From an uncultured Lachnospiraceae bacterium (GTDB taxonomy: Bacteria; Bacillota; Clostridia; Lachnospirales; Lachnospiraceae), in the NCBI GenBank assembly GCA_947586255.1, contig CANPXP010000001.1, positions 61,718 to 125,717 of the forward strand: a DNA stretch of 64,000 nucleotides, read 5' to 3'. The notes below the pieces were generated by a model. It was not told the origin of the DNA and searched no databases. It saw only the letters and a list, made by a program, of their open reading frames with translations. Positions 34,561-41,616 of this stretch are shown piece by piece (within the stretch, counting starts at the first letter, position 1; each line of letters starts with the position of its first letter). Made by a program: the position numbers and the translations under genes.

Positions 34561-35634
34561 ATGCGCACAGACGGAACACGTTGGAACAATAGGATTAAGC
34601 TTGTGATGCGCGAGCTGGAAAAAAAGATGCAGCGGGATGAAAATTCCGGCAGAGACGGTGTCTGGCCCGCGCCCGAGGAAGTGGAGGCGTGGACGGCCCA
34701 AAGGAGAGCAGAGAGCAAAGAGAACAACCGAAGAAGAGATGCGCGGCGTGGTGAAGAGAAGAGCGCCGCGGAGAGAAGAAGGGAGACGGTCAACAGCGGC
34801 CTCTACTGCGGAAACAGCGTATACGAAGAGGGGCAGACTAAGGAAAATATCAGACGAAAAGGCTTCGTGCAGACGATTATGCTGCAGGCGGCCAAGTCGG
34901 CGGCCTTCGCGCTCGCGACCATCGCGCTGCTGCAGGGCATCGGCAGAGTGCTGCCGGACTCCGTCACAGTCAGCAACACGGTGAACGGCAGAGAACTGCC
35001 GATCTACTGCGTGCAGACGGACGAAAAGAAGGTGGCGTTGAGCTTCGACGCTGCCTGGGGTAACGATGATACACAGAAAATACTGGATATTCTAAAAAAA
35101 CATAACGTGAAAGTGACATTTTTCATGACGGGCGGCTGGGTGGAAAGTTATCCTGACGATGTGAAAAGGATTCTCGCGGACGGTCATGATCTCGGCAATC
35201 ACAGCGAGAACCATAAAAACATGAGCCAGATTTCCGACGAGGAGAAAGAGGAGGAGATCATGGACGTACATACCAGAGTGCAGGAGTTGACCGGTTATGA
35301 GATGTTCCTGTTCAGGCCGCCCTACGGGGACTATGACAACAGCGTCATAAAGACGGCGAAGGCCTGCGGGTATTATCCGATTCAGTGGGATGTGGACTCT
35401 CTCGACTGGAAAGATTACGGTGTCGATTCCATCATCAAGACGGTCACGGAACACAAACATCTCGGCAACGGCAGCATCATTCTCTGCCACAATGGTGCGA
35501 AGTACACGGCGGACGCATTGGATACGCTGATTACAACGCTGGAGGAAAAGGGCTATCAGATCGTGCCGATCTCGGAGCTGATCTATCGGGATAATTACCA
35601 TCTGGACCATGAGGGGAGGCAGATTGGAAACTAG
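34561..35634 (+). CDS. Polysaccharide deacetylase (PdaB/YlxY-like), membrane anchored
   Basis: 357 residues. A charged, Arg/Glu-rich cytosolic region (1-95) precedes a membrane segment (about 105-128, AAKSAAFALATIALLQGIG) and an extracellular NodB-type domain. Motif 1 reads VALSFDAAWGNDD (about 158-170), the sporulation-type PdaB/YlxY variant of TFDD. Motif 2 is NHSENH (about 213) and motif 3 RPPYGDYDN (about 251), followed by QWDVDSLDWKDYG and LCHNG. It should remove acetyl groups from peptidoglycan or another N-acetylated glycan using a metal. The last residues (RDNYHLDHE, then GRQIGN) include 27 bp that recur 1.9 kb downstream, so the present C-terminus may be a product of rearrangement. 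Confidence 0.9.
   Translation: MRTDGTRWNNRIKLVMRELEKKMQRDENSGRDGVWPAPEEVEAWTAQRRAESKENNRRRDARRGEEKSAAERRRETVNSGLYCGNSVYEEGQTKENIRRKGFVQTIMLQAAKSAAFALATIALLQGIGRVLPDSVTVSNTVNGRELPIYCVQTDEKKVALSFDAAWGNDDTQKILDILKKHNVKVTFFMTGGWVESYPDDVKRILADGHDLGNHSENHKNMSQISDEEKEEEIMDVHTRVQELTGYEMFLFRPPYGDYDNSVIKTAKACGYYPIQWDVDSLDWKDYGVDSIIKTVTEHKHLGNGSIILCHNGAKYTADALDTLITTLEEKGYQIVPISELIYRDNYHLDHEGRQIGN
35586..35612 (+). repeat. 27-bp direct repeat, copy 1 (deacetylase 3' end)
   Basis: Identical to 37460-37486. It lies in the coding sequence for the last residues of the deacetylase. The two copies bracket the AT-rich island. Confidence 0.85.
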
Positions 35635-35823
35635 GGCAGAGAATACATTATGGTATTGTATAAGTGAAAGAATGATAATATGTCTTATTTACCATTGAAT
35701 GGGACGGAAATATATGATATATTGTCAATATGGGAAGGCCATAGAGCCAAAGGCGGCTTTGCCCCTCTGCTTTTTCGGAGGGTTCGAGTAGCCCTCCAGA
35801 CGAAAGAAAGGAGGGTGATTGCA

Positions 35824-35913
35824 ATGGTTACATATGCGGAGTTAATCCAATTACTGTTACTGATTGTCGCCCTTGTCGGTCTGTGTTATCAGATTTTCAA
35901 GGGAAAGAGATAG
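35824..35913 (+). CDS. Holin-like type I toxin, copy 1
   Basis: 29 residues: MVTYAELIQLLLLIVALVG followed by a short basic tail (KGKR). This is one hydrophobic helix after MVTY/AEL, the pattern of the putative holin-like toxin family related to TxpA/BsrG. AAAGGAGG stands 8-9 nt before the ATG. The frame can be extended upstream to 35680 but the leader then would be coded through stable hairpins, so the short form is preferred. An upstream hairpin GGAGGG/CCCTCC (35777-35797) and a terminator hairpin overlapping the stop codon fit a structured toxin messenger. The antisense RNA expected for such loci would be on the minus strand; I could not place its promoter. Confidence 0.75.
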   Translation: MVTYAELIQLLLLIVALVGLCYQIFKGKR

Positions 35914-35946
35914 CCGCCACTACTCGCAATAGTGACGGCTGGTTTT
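35912..35946. terminator. Terminator hairpin of toxin copy 1
   Basis: AGCCG-C-CACTA pairs with TAGTG-A-CGGCT (one mismatch) around a 7-base loop, followed by GGTTTT. It starts within the toxin stop codon. Confidence 0.7.
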
Positions 35947-36100
35947 AAAACTAGTTAAACACGTTTGGGGTAGAGCCGCATCTATGGCTTTCCCTATTTG
36001 TAATCTAAATGGTATCACAGATGAGTGGAAAATTCAACAGAAAATTATGGGCGGGAGGGCGCATTTGAGGAAATCGCAAGGAGAAATTGAAAGTGATAAA

Positions 36101-36313
36101 ATGGAACAAGAAAGAGGATTGTTCTATGAAATTGATAAAGGTATAGGCGCTATGAAAAAAGGACACATAATGCAGCATGATGAGGCTATGCACGAATCTA
36201 TTATAAATCGTATAGACCAAGCTATTTTCGAGTCCGAGCAGGAAATGGCGAACGGAGCAGAGACAGTTGACGCAGAGATAGTTTTTGCGGAATTAGAGAA
36301 AAGATTAAGATGA
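36101..36313 (+). CDS. Small hypothetical protein, possibly antitoxin-like
   Basis: 70 residues (MEQERGLFYEIDKGIGAMKK onward, ending AELEKRLR), mostly helical and acidic. The frame runs back to 35984 through the repeated toxin unit, which shows that the 5' part was joined secondarily. There is no convincing ribosome site at 36101, so the gene may have lost its true start. The pattern 'E-I-D-x-G-x-x-A-M-K-x-G-x-x-x-x-H-D-E-x-M' resembles short antitoxins that pair with RelE/ParE toxins, but no toxin is adjacent. This segment is missing from the second copy of the block. Confidence 0.45.
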   Translation: MEQERGLFYEIDKGIGAMKKGHIMQHDEAMHESIINRIDQAIFESEQEMANGAETVDAEIVFAELEKRLR

Positions 36314-36323
36314 AAAAGAATGC

Positions 36324-36617
36324 TTAATTGAATTTTGCAAATGCTGATGCGGCGTCCTGCACTTTGCCGGCGGATATGTCATCATAACCTGTCTGTAATG
36401 CGGCATGCAGTTCTTCAGCACTCATAAGATCGGCATTGACGGAGTGAGGTGCTTTAGGGAGAGTCACATTAAAAGGTATGCCGCCGATCAGAGAAATCTG
36501 GTTCAGATACATATCAATAGCGGTTGACATGGGAATACCCAGTTGTGCCAACACGTCCTCTGCTTTCTGCTTGACGACGGGATTAACTCTCAAATTTAAG
36601 GTCGCTGTTTTTTCCAT
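36324..36617 (-). CDS. RelB/DinJ family antitoxin, orphan
   Basis: 97 residues from the ATG placed 9 nt after AGGAG; the ATG at 36626 abuts that motif. The N-terminal ribbon-helix-helix is clear (TATLNLRVNPVVKQKAEDVL, then LGIPMSTAIDMYLNQI and GGIPFNVTLP), matching RelB/DinJ antitoxins that bind their own operator as dimers. The C-terminal part (SAEELHAALQTGYDDISAGK) would wrap a RelE/YafQ-type toxin. No toxin gene follows it; its 3' end runs into the convergent small gene at 36313. It is therefore a solitary or stranded antitoxin. Confidence 0.85.
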   Translation of the reverse strand: MEKTATLNLRVNPVVKQKAEDVLAQLGIPMSTAIDMYLNQISLIGGIPFNVTLPKAPHSVNADLMSAEELHAALQTGYDDISAGKVQDAASAFAKFN

Positions 36618-36845
36618 GTTCATCATCTCCTACACATAATTGTAACGCTGATGTCGTTACTTATCAATATATTTTGTGAATATATTTTGGAGAATGATAA
36701 TATGTCTTATTTACCATTGAACGGGGCGAAAATATATGATATATTGTCAATATGGGAAGGTCATAGAGTCAAAGGCGGCTTTGCCCCTCTGCTTTTTCGG
36801 AGGGTTCGAGTAGCCCTCCAGACGAAAGAAAGGAGGGTGATTGCA

Positions 36846-36935
36846 ATGGTTACATATGCGGAGTTAATCCAATTACTGTTACTGATTGTCGCCCTTGTCG
36901 GTCTGTGTTATCAGATTTTCAAGGGAAAGAGATAG
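36846..36935 (+). CDS. Holin-like type I toxin, copy 2
   Basis: Encodes exactly the same 29-residue peptide as copy 1, with the same ribosome site, leader hairpin and terminator. Conservation of the peptide while the upstream leader has drifted by five bases suggests a fairly recent duplication. An antisense RNA from either copy would be expected to act on both messengers. Confidence 0.75.
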   Translation: MVTYAELIQLLLLIVALVGLCYQIFKGKR

Positions 36936-36968
36936 CCGCCACTACTCGCAATAGTGACGGCTGGTTTT
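36934..36968. terminator. Terminator hairpin of toxin copy 2
   Basis: Identical to the hairpin at 35912-35946. Confidence 0.7.
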
Positions 36969-37111
36969 AAAACTAGTTAAACACGTTTGGGGTAGAGCCG
37001 CATCTATGGCTTTCCCTATTTGTAATCTAAATGGTATCACAGATGAGTGGAAAATTCAACAGAAAATTATGGGCGGGAGGGCGCATTTGAGGAAATCGCA
37101 AGGAGAAATTC

Positions 37112-37168
37112 TGCAAATGCTGATGCGGCGTCCTACACTTTGCCGGCGGATATGTCATCATAACTTGT
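37112..37168 (-). pseudogene. Remnant of RelB/DinJ antitoxin 3' end
   Basis: 57 bp match 36336-36392, the C-terminal coding end of the RelB-like gene, with two mismatches. No start, no ribbon-helix-helix part and no frame of useful length remain. Confidence 0.8.
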
Positions 37169-37172
37169 TATT

Positions 37173-37201
37173 TTGGAAATAATACTATATATCATATATA
37201 G
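37173..37201 (+). promoter_or_regulatory. Candidate promoter with overlapping palindrome
   Basis: TTGGAA (37173-37178), 16 bp and TATATA (37195-37200). The -10 is part of a perfect palindrome CTATATA-TCA-TATATAG (37185-37201). A dimeric antitoxin-like repressor could bind there to control the small gene at 37269. Confidence 0.4.
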
Positions 37202-37268
37202 CAAAGTGCAGGTGTGTGTGGTACACTATAGGTACTAAAAGACGGTAGATAAGAACGGAGAATAAATA

Positions 37269-37442
37269 TTGACATTCGTTATTAATAAAGGGCAAAAGCC
37301 GACAGACGAGCAGATCCGGGAAGTGCTGGAAGCTAAGAAGCAGCCGATCGTATTTGACGAGGATTCGCCAGAACTATCACCTTCCATGTATAAAGCATTT
37401 CAGAGCGCGGTGGCGCAGAGAAATAGAAAAAAGAATGCTTAA
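37269..37442 (+). CDS. 57-residue antitoxin-like protein, TTG start
   Basis: The frame from TTG at 37269 encodes TFVINKGQKPTDEQIREVLE and then KKQPIVFDEDSPELSPSMYK, ending QRNRKKNA. GGAG lies 8 nt before the TTG, and no ATG precedes the conserved part. I have a memory of short Firmicute proteins with the pattern 'KxPTxEQxxEVxEAKKxPIVFDEDxPELSPxMxKAF' near toxin genes; the family name is not certain. No toxin follows. A 19-bp stretch at its 3' end recurs at 36313-36331, showing that the first block carries a scrap of a similar gene. Confidence 0.6.
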   Translation: MTFVINKGQKPTDEQIREVLEAKKQPIVFDEDSPELSPSMYKAFQSAVAQRNRKKNA

Positions 37443-37459
37443 TTGATATTGCCGAGCTG

Positions 37460-37486
37460 TCGGGATAATTACCATCTGGACCATGA
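37460..37486 (+). repeat. 27-bp direct repeat, copy 2
   Basis: Exact copy of 35586-35612 from the end of the deacetylase gene. It is followed by a small hairpin (AGCGCA/TGCGCT, 37490-37515) and TTTT, which may be the original terminator of the deacetylase gene. Confidence 0.85.
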
Positions 37487-37579
37487 ACGAGCGCATGGAA
37501 TAAAATCTGTGCGCTTTTGTGTTACAGAGATTTACAGTGCTGACCTTTCGTATTGGAGGCTTCCGAGGTAATATAAGCT

Positions 37580-37990
37580 ATGAGTTCTTTACTGAAATCA
37601 ACCCAAAATACCCGCGCATTACCTACAGGTACAATGCGCTATATAAGAAGTGATGCGCCGTTACATTTGACAGAGGAAGAAATTCAATGGCTGTCAGATC
37701 ACAACATATGCACGCTTGTGGATTTAAGGTCGGATGAGGAAGTTTCTAAGCATCCCTGTGAACTTGCGGCGAGAGAAGGTTTTCAATATTATCATTTACC
37801 GGTTACGGGCGGCGGGGATATCCCGGAATCACGCGAACATTTATACACTGTATATGCGCAAATGGTAGATCGGCAGATGGAAAAAATTATCGACACGATT
37901 ATGAGCGCGAAATCAAATGTTAAAGCGAATATAAATTTGCGTTTTTACATACGTCCAGACTACGGCTTGGCGCATTTTTGGCGTATTTAG
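37580..37990 (+). pseudogene. Truncated tyrosine/serine phosphatase (Y_phosphatase3 type)
   Basis: About 112 residues match the N-terminal half of this phosphatase family: RALPTGTMRYIRSDAPLHLTE, LVDLRSDEEVSKHP and YYHLPVTGG. The protein then changes to unrelated residues (KANINLRFYIRPDYG...) and stops. The catalytic H-C-x5-R loop and the C-terminal helices are absent, so it should be inactive. The break near 37916 adjoins AT-rich repeats, consistent with a deletion. Confidence 0.8.
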
Positions 37991-38013
37991 TGTGTTGTAT
38001 TGCGAAACATCCC

Positions 38014-38100
38014 TGCGGATGATAAAATAAAATTACAGATAATAAAATAAAATTGCGGATGATAAAATAAAACAATAAAACTGCGGATGACCAAATAAAA
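38014..38100 (+). repeat. AT-rich tandem repeats of about 20 bp
   Basis: Four imperfect copies of a unit like TGCGGATGATAAAATAAAA, one with a 7-base insertion. They lie between the truncated phosphatase and the symporter gene. Confidence 0.7.
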
Positions 38101-38120
38101 TGTAGGTGGAGAAAATCCGA

Positions 38121-38156
38121 GGATGTCGCGTATAGCGTATATACGCGTATACATCC
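38121..38156 (+). promoter_or_regulatory. 36-bp imperfect palindrome before the symporter gene
   Basis: GGATGT ... ACATCC at the ends and the perfect palindrome GCGTATATACGC in the centre (38135-38146). It ends two bases before the ribosome site AAAGGGG of the gene at 38171. It could be an operator or a leader hairpin affecting translation. Confidence 0.5.
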
Positions 38157-38170
38157 GGAAAGGGGCACAC

Positions 38171-39544
38171 ATGAAGCTTTCATTCAGGGAAAAGGCGTCA
38201 TATGGCTTGGGCGCGGTGGGGAAGGACATGGTTTACATGCTTTCCGCCAGTTATATTCTATACTATTATCAGGATATTCTCGGCGTGAGCGCGGTGGCGA
38301 TGGGAGTTATCCTGATGGCGGCCCGCGTGTTCGACGCCTTCAACGATCCGATCATGGGAGTGCTGGTGGCGAAGACGAGGACGCGATGGGGTAAATTCCG
38401 CCCGTGGCTGCTCATCGGTACGCTGCTGAACGCGGTGATCTTATTTATCATGTTCTCGGCGCCGCCGGCGCTGGACGGCGGCGGACTTGTGGCCTATGCC
38501 GCCGTGGCTTATGTTGTGTGGGGCGTTACATACACGATGATGGATATTCCCTATTGGTCCATGATCCCGGCCTTCACGGAGGGCGGCAGAGAGCGCGAAG
38601 GGCTCACCACGCTGGCGCGTTCCTGCGCGGGTGTCGGCTCCGCGCTGATTACGATTATCACGATGAAATGCGTGGTGGCGCTCGGGCAGGACGATTACCG
38701 CCTGGGATTCCAGCGGTTTGCGCTGATCATTGCCGTTCTATTCGTCGTATTCATTGTAATTACGTGTGTGAATATCAAGGAGAAATCTACGGTGGCCGTG
38801 GAGGCGCCCACCGTAGGGCAGATGTTCCGCGCGCTGATCCAGAACGACCAGACGATGATCGTGGTGACGGCGATTGTGCTGATCAACTGTTCGCTGTACA
38901 TCACTTCCAACCTGCTGATCTATTTCTTTCAGTATGACATCGGCGGGCAGGAATGGGTGAATGACTATACGCTGTTCAACACGTTTGGAGGCGGCATTCA
39001 GATCGTGTCCATGATGATTTTCTACCCGCTGCTGCGCAGATTTATCAACTCGTTGCAGGTGTTCTATGTGAGTTTTGTCATGGCGATCACGGGTTACGGG
39101 GTGCTTTTTGTGCTGATGTGTCTGGGGCTTACGAATATTTTCGTGCTGTTTGTTCCGGCGTTCTTTGTGTTCTCGGCGTTCGGTATGCTGACGGTGCTGA
39201 CTACGGTATTCCTGGCGAACACGGTGGACTATGGCGAGTTGAAAAACGACCGCCGGGACGAGAGCGTGATCTTTTCCATGCAGACCTTCGTTGTAAAGTT
39301 GGCCTCCGGCGTGGCGGTGCTGATCGCGTCGATCTGTCTGTCCGCGGCTAAGCTGAACGGCGAAGCGGCTGCCGCGGGCGTGTCGTCGTTTTCGATTCTC
39401 CTCCTTCGCATGACGATGACCGTGATTCCGATTGCGGGTCTTCTGCTTGCGGTGCTTCTGTTTCGCAGGAAATATGTGCTCACGGAGCAGAAGGTGGAGG
39501 AGATCGCCCGGCAGATCAGGCAGAAACGCGCAGACATGGAATAG
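38171..39544 (+). CDS. GPH family sugar:cation symporter (MelB-like)
   Basis: 457 residues with 12 membrane segments. The family signatures are FREKASYGLGAVGKDMVYML at the N-terminus, ARVFDAFNDPIMGVLVAKTRTRWGKFRPW (the cation-binding D-x3-DP region, residues about 52-80) and DIPYWSMIPAFT. It imports glycosides, pentosides or hexuronides with Na+ or H+. The start is preceded by AAAGGGG; the longer frame to 38123 would run through the palindrome. A CooC-like gene follows after 52 bp, so read-through is possible but a shared function is not obvious. Substrate unknown. Confidence 0.9.
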   Translation: MKLSFREKASYGLGAVGKDMVYMLSASYILYYYQDILGVSAVAMGVILMAARVFDAFNDPIMGVLVAKTRTRWGKFRPWLLIGTLLNAVILFIMFSAPPALDGGGLVAYAAVAYVVWGVTYTMMDIPYWSMIPAFTEGGREREGLTTLARSCAGVGSALITIITMKCVVALGQDDYRLGFQRFALIIAVLFVVFIVITCVNIKEKSTVAVEAPTVGQMFRALIQNDQTMIVVTAIVLINCSLYITSNLLIYFFQYDIGGQEWVNDYTLFNTFGGGIQIVSMMIFYPLLRRFINSLQVFYVSFVMAITGYGVLFVLMCLGLTNIFVLFVPAFFVFSAFGMLTVLTTVFLANTVDYGELKNDRRDESVIFSMQTFVVKLASGVAVLIASICLSAAKLNGEAAAAGVSSFSILLLRMTMTVIPIAGLLLAVLLFRRKYVLTEQKVEEIARQIRQKRADME

Positions 39545-39596
39545 AGTCATGGCATGGAACAGAGTCATTTTTTAGGCTGAGGAGGCACGGACGAAG

Positions 39597-40364
39597 ATGG
39601 GGGACACAAAGATAATAGCCCTTGCTGGCAAGGGCGGGGTAGGCAAGACTTCGATTGCGGCGGTGATGGTCAAGGTGCTGGCCGGGCGATACCCGGACAA
39701 GCGGATTCTGGCTATCGACGCGGATCCGGCGGTCGGATTGTCCACGGCGCTGGGAATAGAGGTTTCCATGACGATCGACGATATCCGCAAGAAGGTGGTC
39801 GCTACCGTGGAGGATGGGGACACGAAGAGCGCGATGGAGCTGCTGGGTGAGGCGAAATATCACATTTTTGACGCGATGACGGAGGCGGACGGGTTTTCTT
39901 TTATCGCGGTGGGCAGGCCGGAGAGCGCGGGCTGCTATTGCAAGATCAATTCTTACCTGAAAGAGGTTATCGCTCTGGTGGCAGACAACTTTGACTATAT
40001 CGTGATCGACGGCGAGGCGGGCGTCGAGCAGATCAACCGCCGTGTCATGGAGAGGGTGACGCATTTGGTGCTGGTGACGGACGCGAGCCGCAAGGGTACG
40101 CAGGTGGCGCAGACGATCAGGAAGGTGGCGGACGAGCTTGTGATGTACGAACGGGTCGGCGTGATTCTGAACCGTATACCGGATGGCCCTGTCAGGCAGT
40201 ATATGGACCTGGGCGATCTGGAGGTGCTGTCCTGCATCGGAGCGGACGGGCAGCTGGCCGCGTACGATATTGCCGGCCGGAACGTGCTTGGGCTGCCGGA
40301 GGACGCGGAGATTGTGCGGGGCGTCACGGAGGCGTTAAAGAAGCTGGAGGGAGAGTCGGCTTGA
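39597..40364 (+). CDS. CooC-like P-loop ATPase (metal-cofactor accessory type)
   Basis: 255 residues of the MinD/ArsA/NifH superfamily. The deviant Walker A is IIALAGKGGVGKTSIAAVMV (residues 6-25); switch-like segments are AIDADPAVGLSTALGI and YIVIDGEAGVEQINRR. A Cys pair occurs in ESAGCYCKINSYLKEVI (about 110-112), the C-x-C that CooC proteins use to bind Ni or Zn at the dimer interface. CooC loads nickel into carbon monoxide dehydrogenase; no such enzyme is in the window. GAGGAGG lies 11 nt before the ATG. The next gene starts with a TTG overlapping this stop, so the ATPase is translationally tied to a dehydratase-type subunit. Confidence 0.85.
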   Translation: MGDTKIIALAGKGGVGKTSIAAVMVKVLAGRYPDKRILAIDADPAVGLSTALGIEVSMTIDDIRKKVVATVEDGDTKSAMELLGEAKYHIFDAMTEADGFSFIAVGRPESAGCYCKINSYLKEVIALVADNFDYIVIDGEAGVEQINRRVMERVTHLVLVTDASRKGTQVAQTIRKVADELVMYERVGVILNRIPDGPVRQYMDLGDLEVLSCIGADGQLAAYDIAGRNVLGLPEDAEIVRGVTEALKKLEGESA

Positions 40365-41596
40365 AGGACTTAGTACATATCTATGAACTGGAGCGGCTGC
40401 TGCAGGATAACTGCAACGAGGCGGTGCGTCAGGCCAAAGCGCAGGGGCGGTATGCCGTCGGGAGCGTGTGCGCTATGATCCCGGAGCCGCTGCTGAATTT
40501 AGACAACTGTTTTTCGGTCAGGCTCAGGGCGCCGAGGACGGGCTCGATAGAGATGGGCACTTACTACATGACCAGCATTATGTGTGAGTGTGCGCGGGCG
40601 CTTTTGGAGCGCGCTATCGAGGGCGGCTACGGTTTTCTGGACTGTATTATCGCGCCGGACGCCTGTGCGCAGATGAACCGCTGTGTGGAGAATATTGACA
40701 AGCTGGGGCTTGGCGGGCAGGAGCATTTTTTTGTGACGTATTCCGACGTCCCCATGAAGTCGGACGAGACGGCGCTTCGCCACTATGTGCGGCAGATGCG
40801 GCAGTATGTGCTGGAGCCGCTTCGGGACAGGCTGGGAATCGACGTGTCCGAGGCCGCGCTTCGCCGGGCGGTGGCACTGCAGAACCGGGTCAACGGGCTG
40901 ATCATGCGGATCGGCGAATACCGCAGGGAGAGCAGGCCGCGCATCACCGGCTACGAGTTTGCGGTGCTGTGCCTGTCTACCTTTGTCTGTCCGAAGGACT
41001 ATATCATTCCGCTGCTGGAAGATGTGCTTGAGCAGCTGCAGACCAGAGAGCCGGACAGCAGGAATCCGTATCGCGCCAGAGTGGTTATGGTGGGGTCCGA
41101 GATCGACGATCCGGATCTGATACGGCTGACGGAGGAAGCCGGCGCGCTGGTTGTGGCGGACAGTTATTGTCTGGGGTCCTTTCCGGAGCGTATGGAGATC
41201 GGGCTTACCGAGGGCGAGGATGTGCTGACGCAGATCTGCCGCCACTATATGGAGAAAGGGCAGTGCCCGCGCTTCATGAACACGGCCAAAATCGAGGAGC
41301 GGCATGCCTTCGTGGACGCGCTGGCGAGAGAGTACGGCGCGGACGGCATCATCTATCAGCAGATCAAATTCTGCGACTACTGGGGATATGAGAGGGCCTA
41401 TGCCGCGAAGGTCATGCGGGAACAGTACGGATATCCGGTGCTGTCGGTGGACAGGCCCTACGTTGTCGGAAACTCCGGGCAGCTTCGCACCCGCGTGCAG
41501 GCCTTCGTGGAGAGTATCGAGATCAAGAAACTGTCTTCGGTTAAGGCGGAAACGGAGCGCAGGCGTGTCGGCGCCGATATTATGAAATCCTCCTGA
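40361..41596 (+). CDS. 2-hydroxyacyl-CoA dehydratase family subunit (HgdB/BcrC-like)
   Basis: 411 residues from a TTG overlapping the upstream TGA, with GGAGGGAG before it. The family pattern is present: AMIPEPLLNLDNCFSVRLRA, then YYMTSIMCECARALLERAIE, LDCIIAPDACAQMNRCVENI and a late IIYQQIKFCDYWGYE. The cysteines in CECAR, APDACAQ and KFCDYWG are the candidate [4Fe-4S] or double-cubane ligands. Such proteins perform low-potential one-electron chemistry (dehydration of 2-hydroxyacyl-CoA, benzoyl-CoA reduction, or reduction by double-cubane proteins) powered by an ATP-dependent activator. No CoA-transferase gene accompanies it, so an amino-acid fermentation role is not supported. Confidence 0.85.
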   Translation: MKDLVHIYELERLLQDNCNEAVRQAKAQGRYAVGSVCAMIPEPLLNLDNCFSVRLRAPRTGSIEMGTYYMTSIMCECARALLERAIEGGYGFLDCIIAPDACAQMNRCVENIDKLGLGGQEHFFVTYSDVPMKSDETALRHYVRQMRQYVLEPLRDRLGIDVSEAALRRAVALQNRVNGLIMRIGEYRRESRPRITGYEFAVLCLSTFVCPKDYIIPLLEDVLEQLQTREPDSRNPYRARVVMVGSEIDDPDLIRLTEEAGALVVADSYCLGSFPERMEIGLTEGEDVLTQICRHYMEKGQCPRFMNTAKIEERHAFVDALAREYGADGIIYQQIKFCDYWGYERAYAAKVMREQYGYPVLSVDRPYVVGNSGQLRTRVQAFVESIEIKKLSSVKAETERRRVGADIMKSS

Positions 41597-41616
41597 CCGC
41601 GAGAAAGGATTACGTT

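Larger units (their letters stand above)
35669..36088 (+). repeat. 420-bp direct repeat, copy 1 (type I toxin unit)
   Basis: Repeated at 36691-37110 with a constant offset of 1022 bp and five mismatches, all in the first 90 bp. It covers the toxin leader, the toxin gene, its terminator and about 140 bp beyond. Confidence 0.9.
36691..37110 (+). repeat. 420-bp direct repeat, copy 2 (type I toxin unit)
   Basis: Second copy of 35669-36088. Unlike copy 1 it is joined directly at its right end to a 57-bp fragment of the RelB-like gene, implying an internal deletion of about 246 bp relative to copy 1. Confidence 0.9.

Noticed and set aside
35680..35913. 77-residue version of the type I toxin
   Set aside because: The upstream part would be translated through stable leader hairpins and has no ribosome site, while AAAGGAGG precedes the 29-residue form. 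The same applies to the 94-residue frame at 36651.
35613..37459. Possible insertion sequence or transposon
   Set aside because: No transposase, recombinase or terminal inverted repeats; only a 27-bp direct repeat borders the block. Kept as an island of unknown mechanism.
38014..38100. Possible CRISPR-like array
   Set aside because: Units of about 20 bp abut each other without unique spacers of constant size, and there are no cas genes; they are simple tandem repeats.
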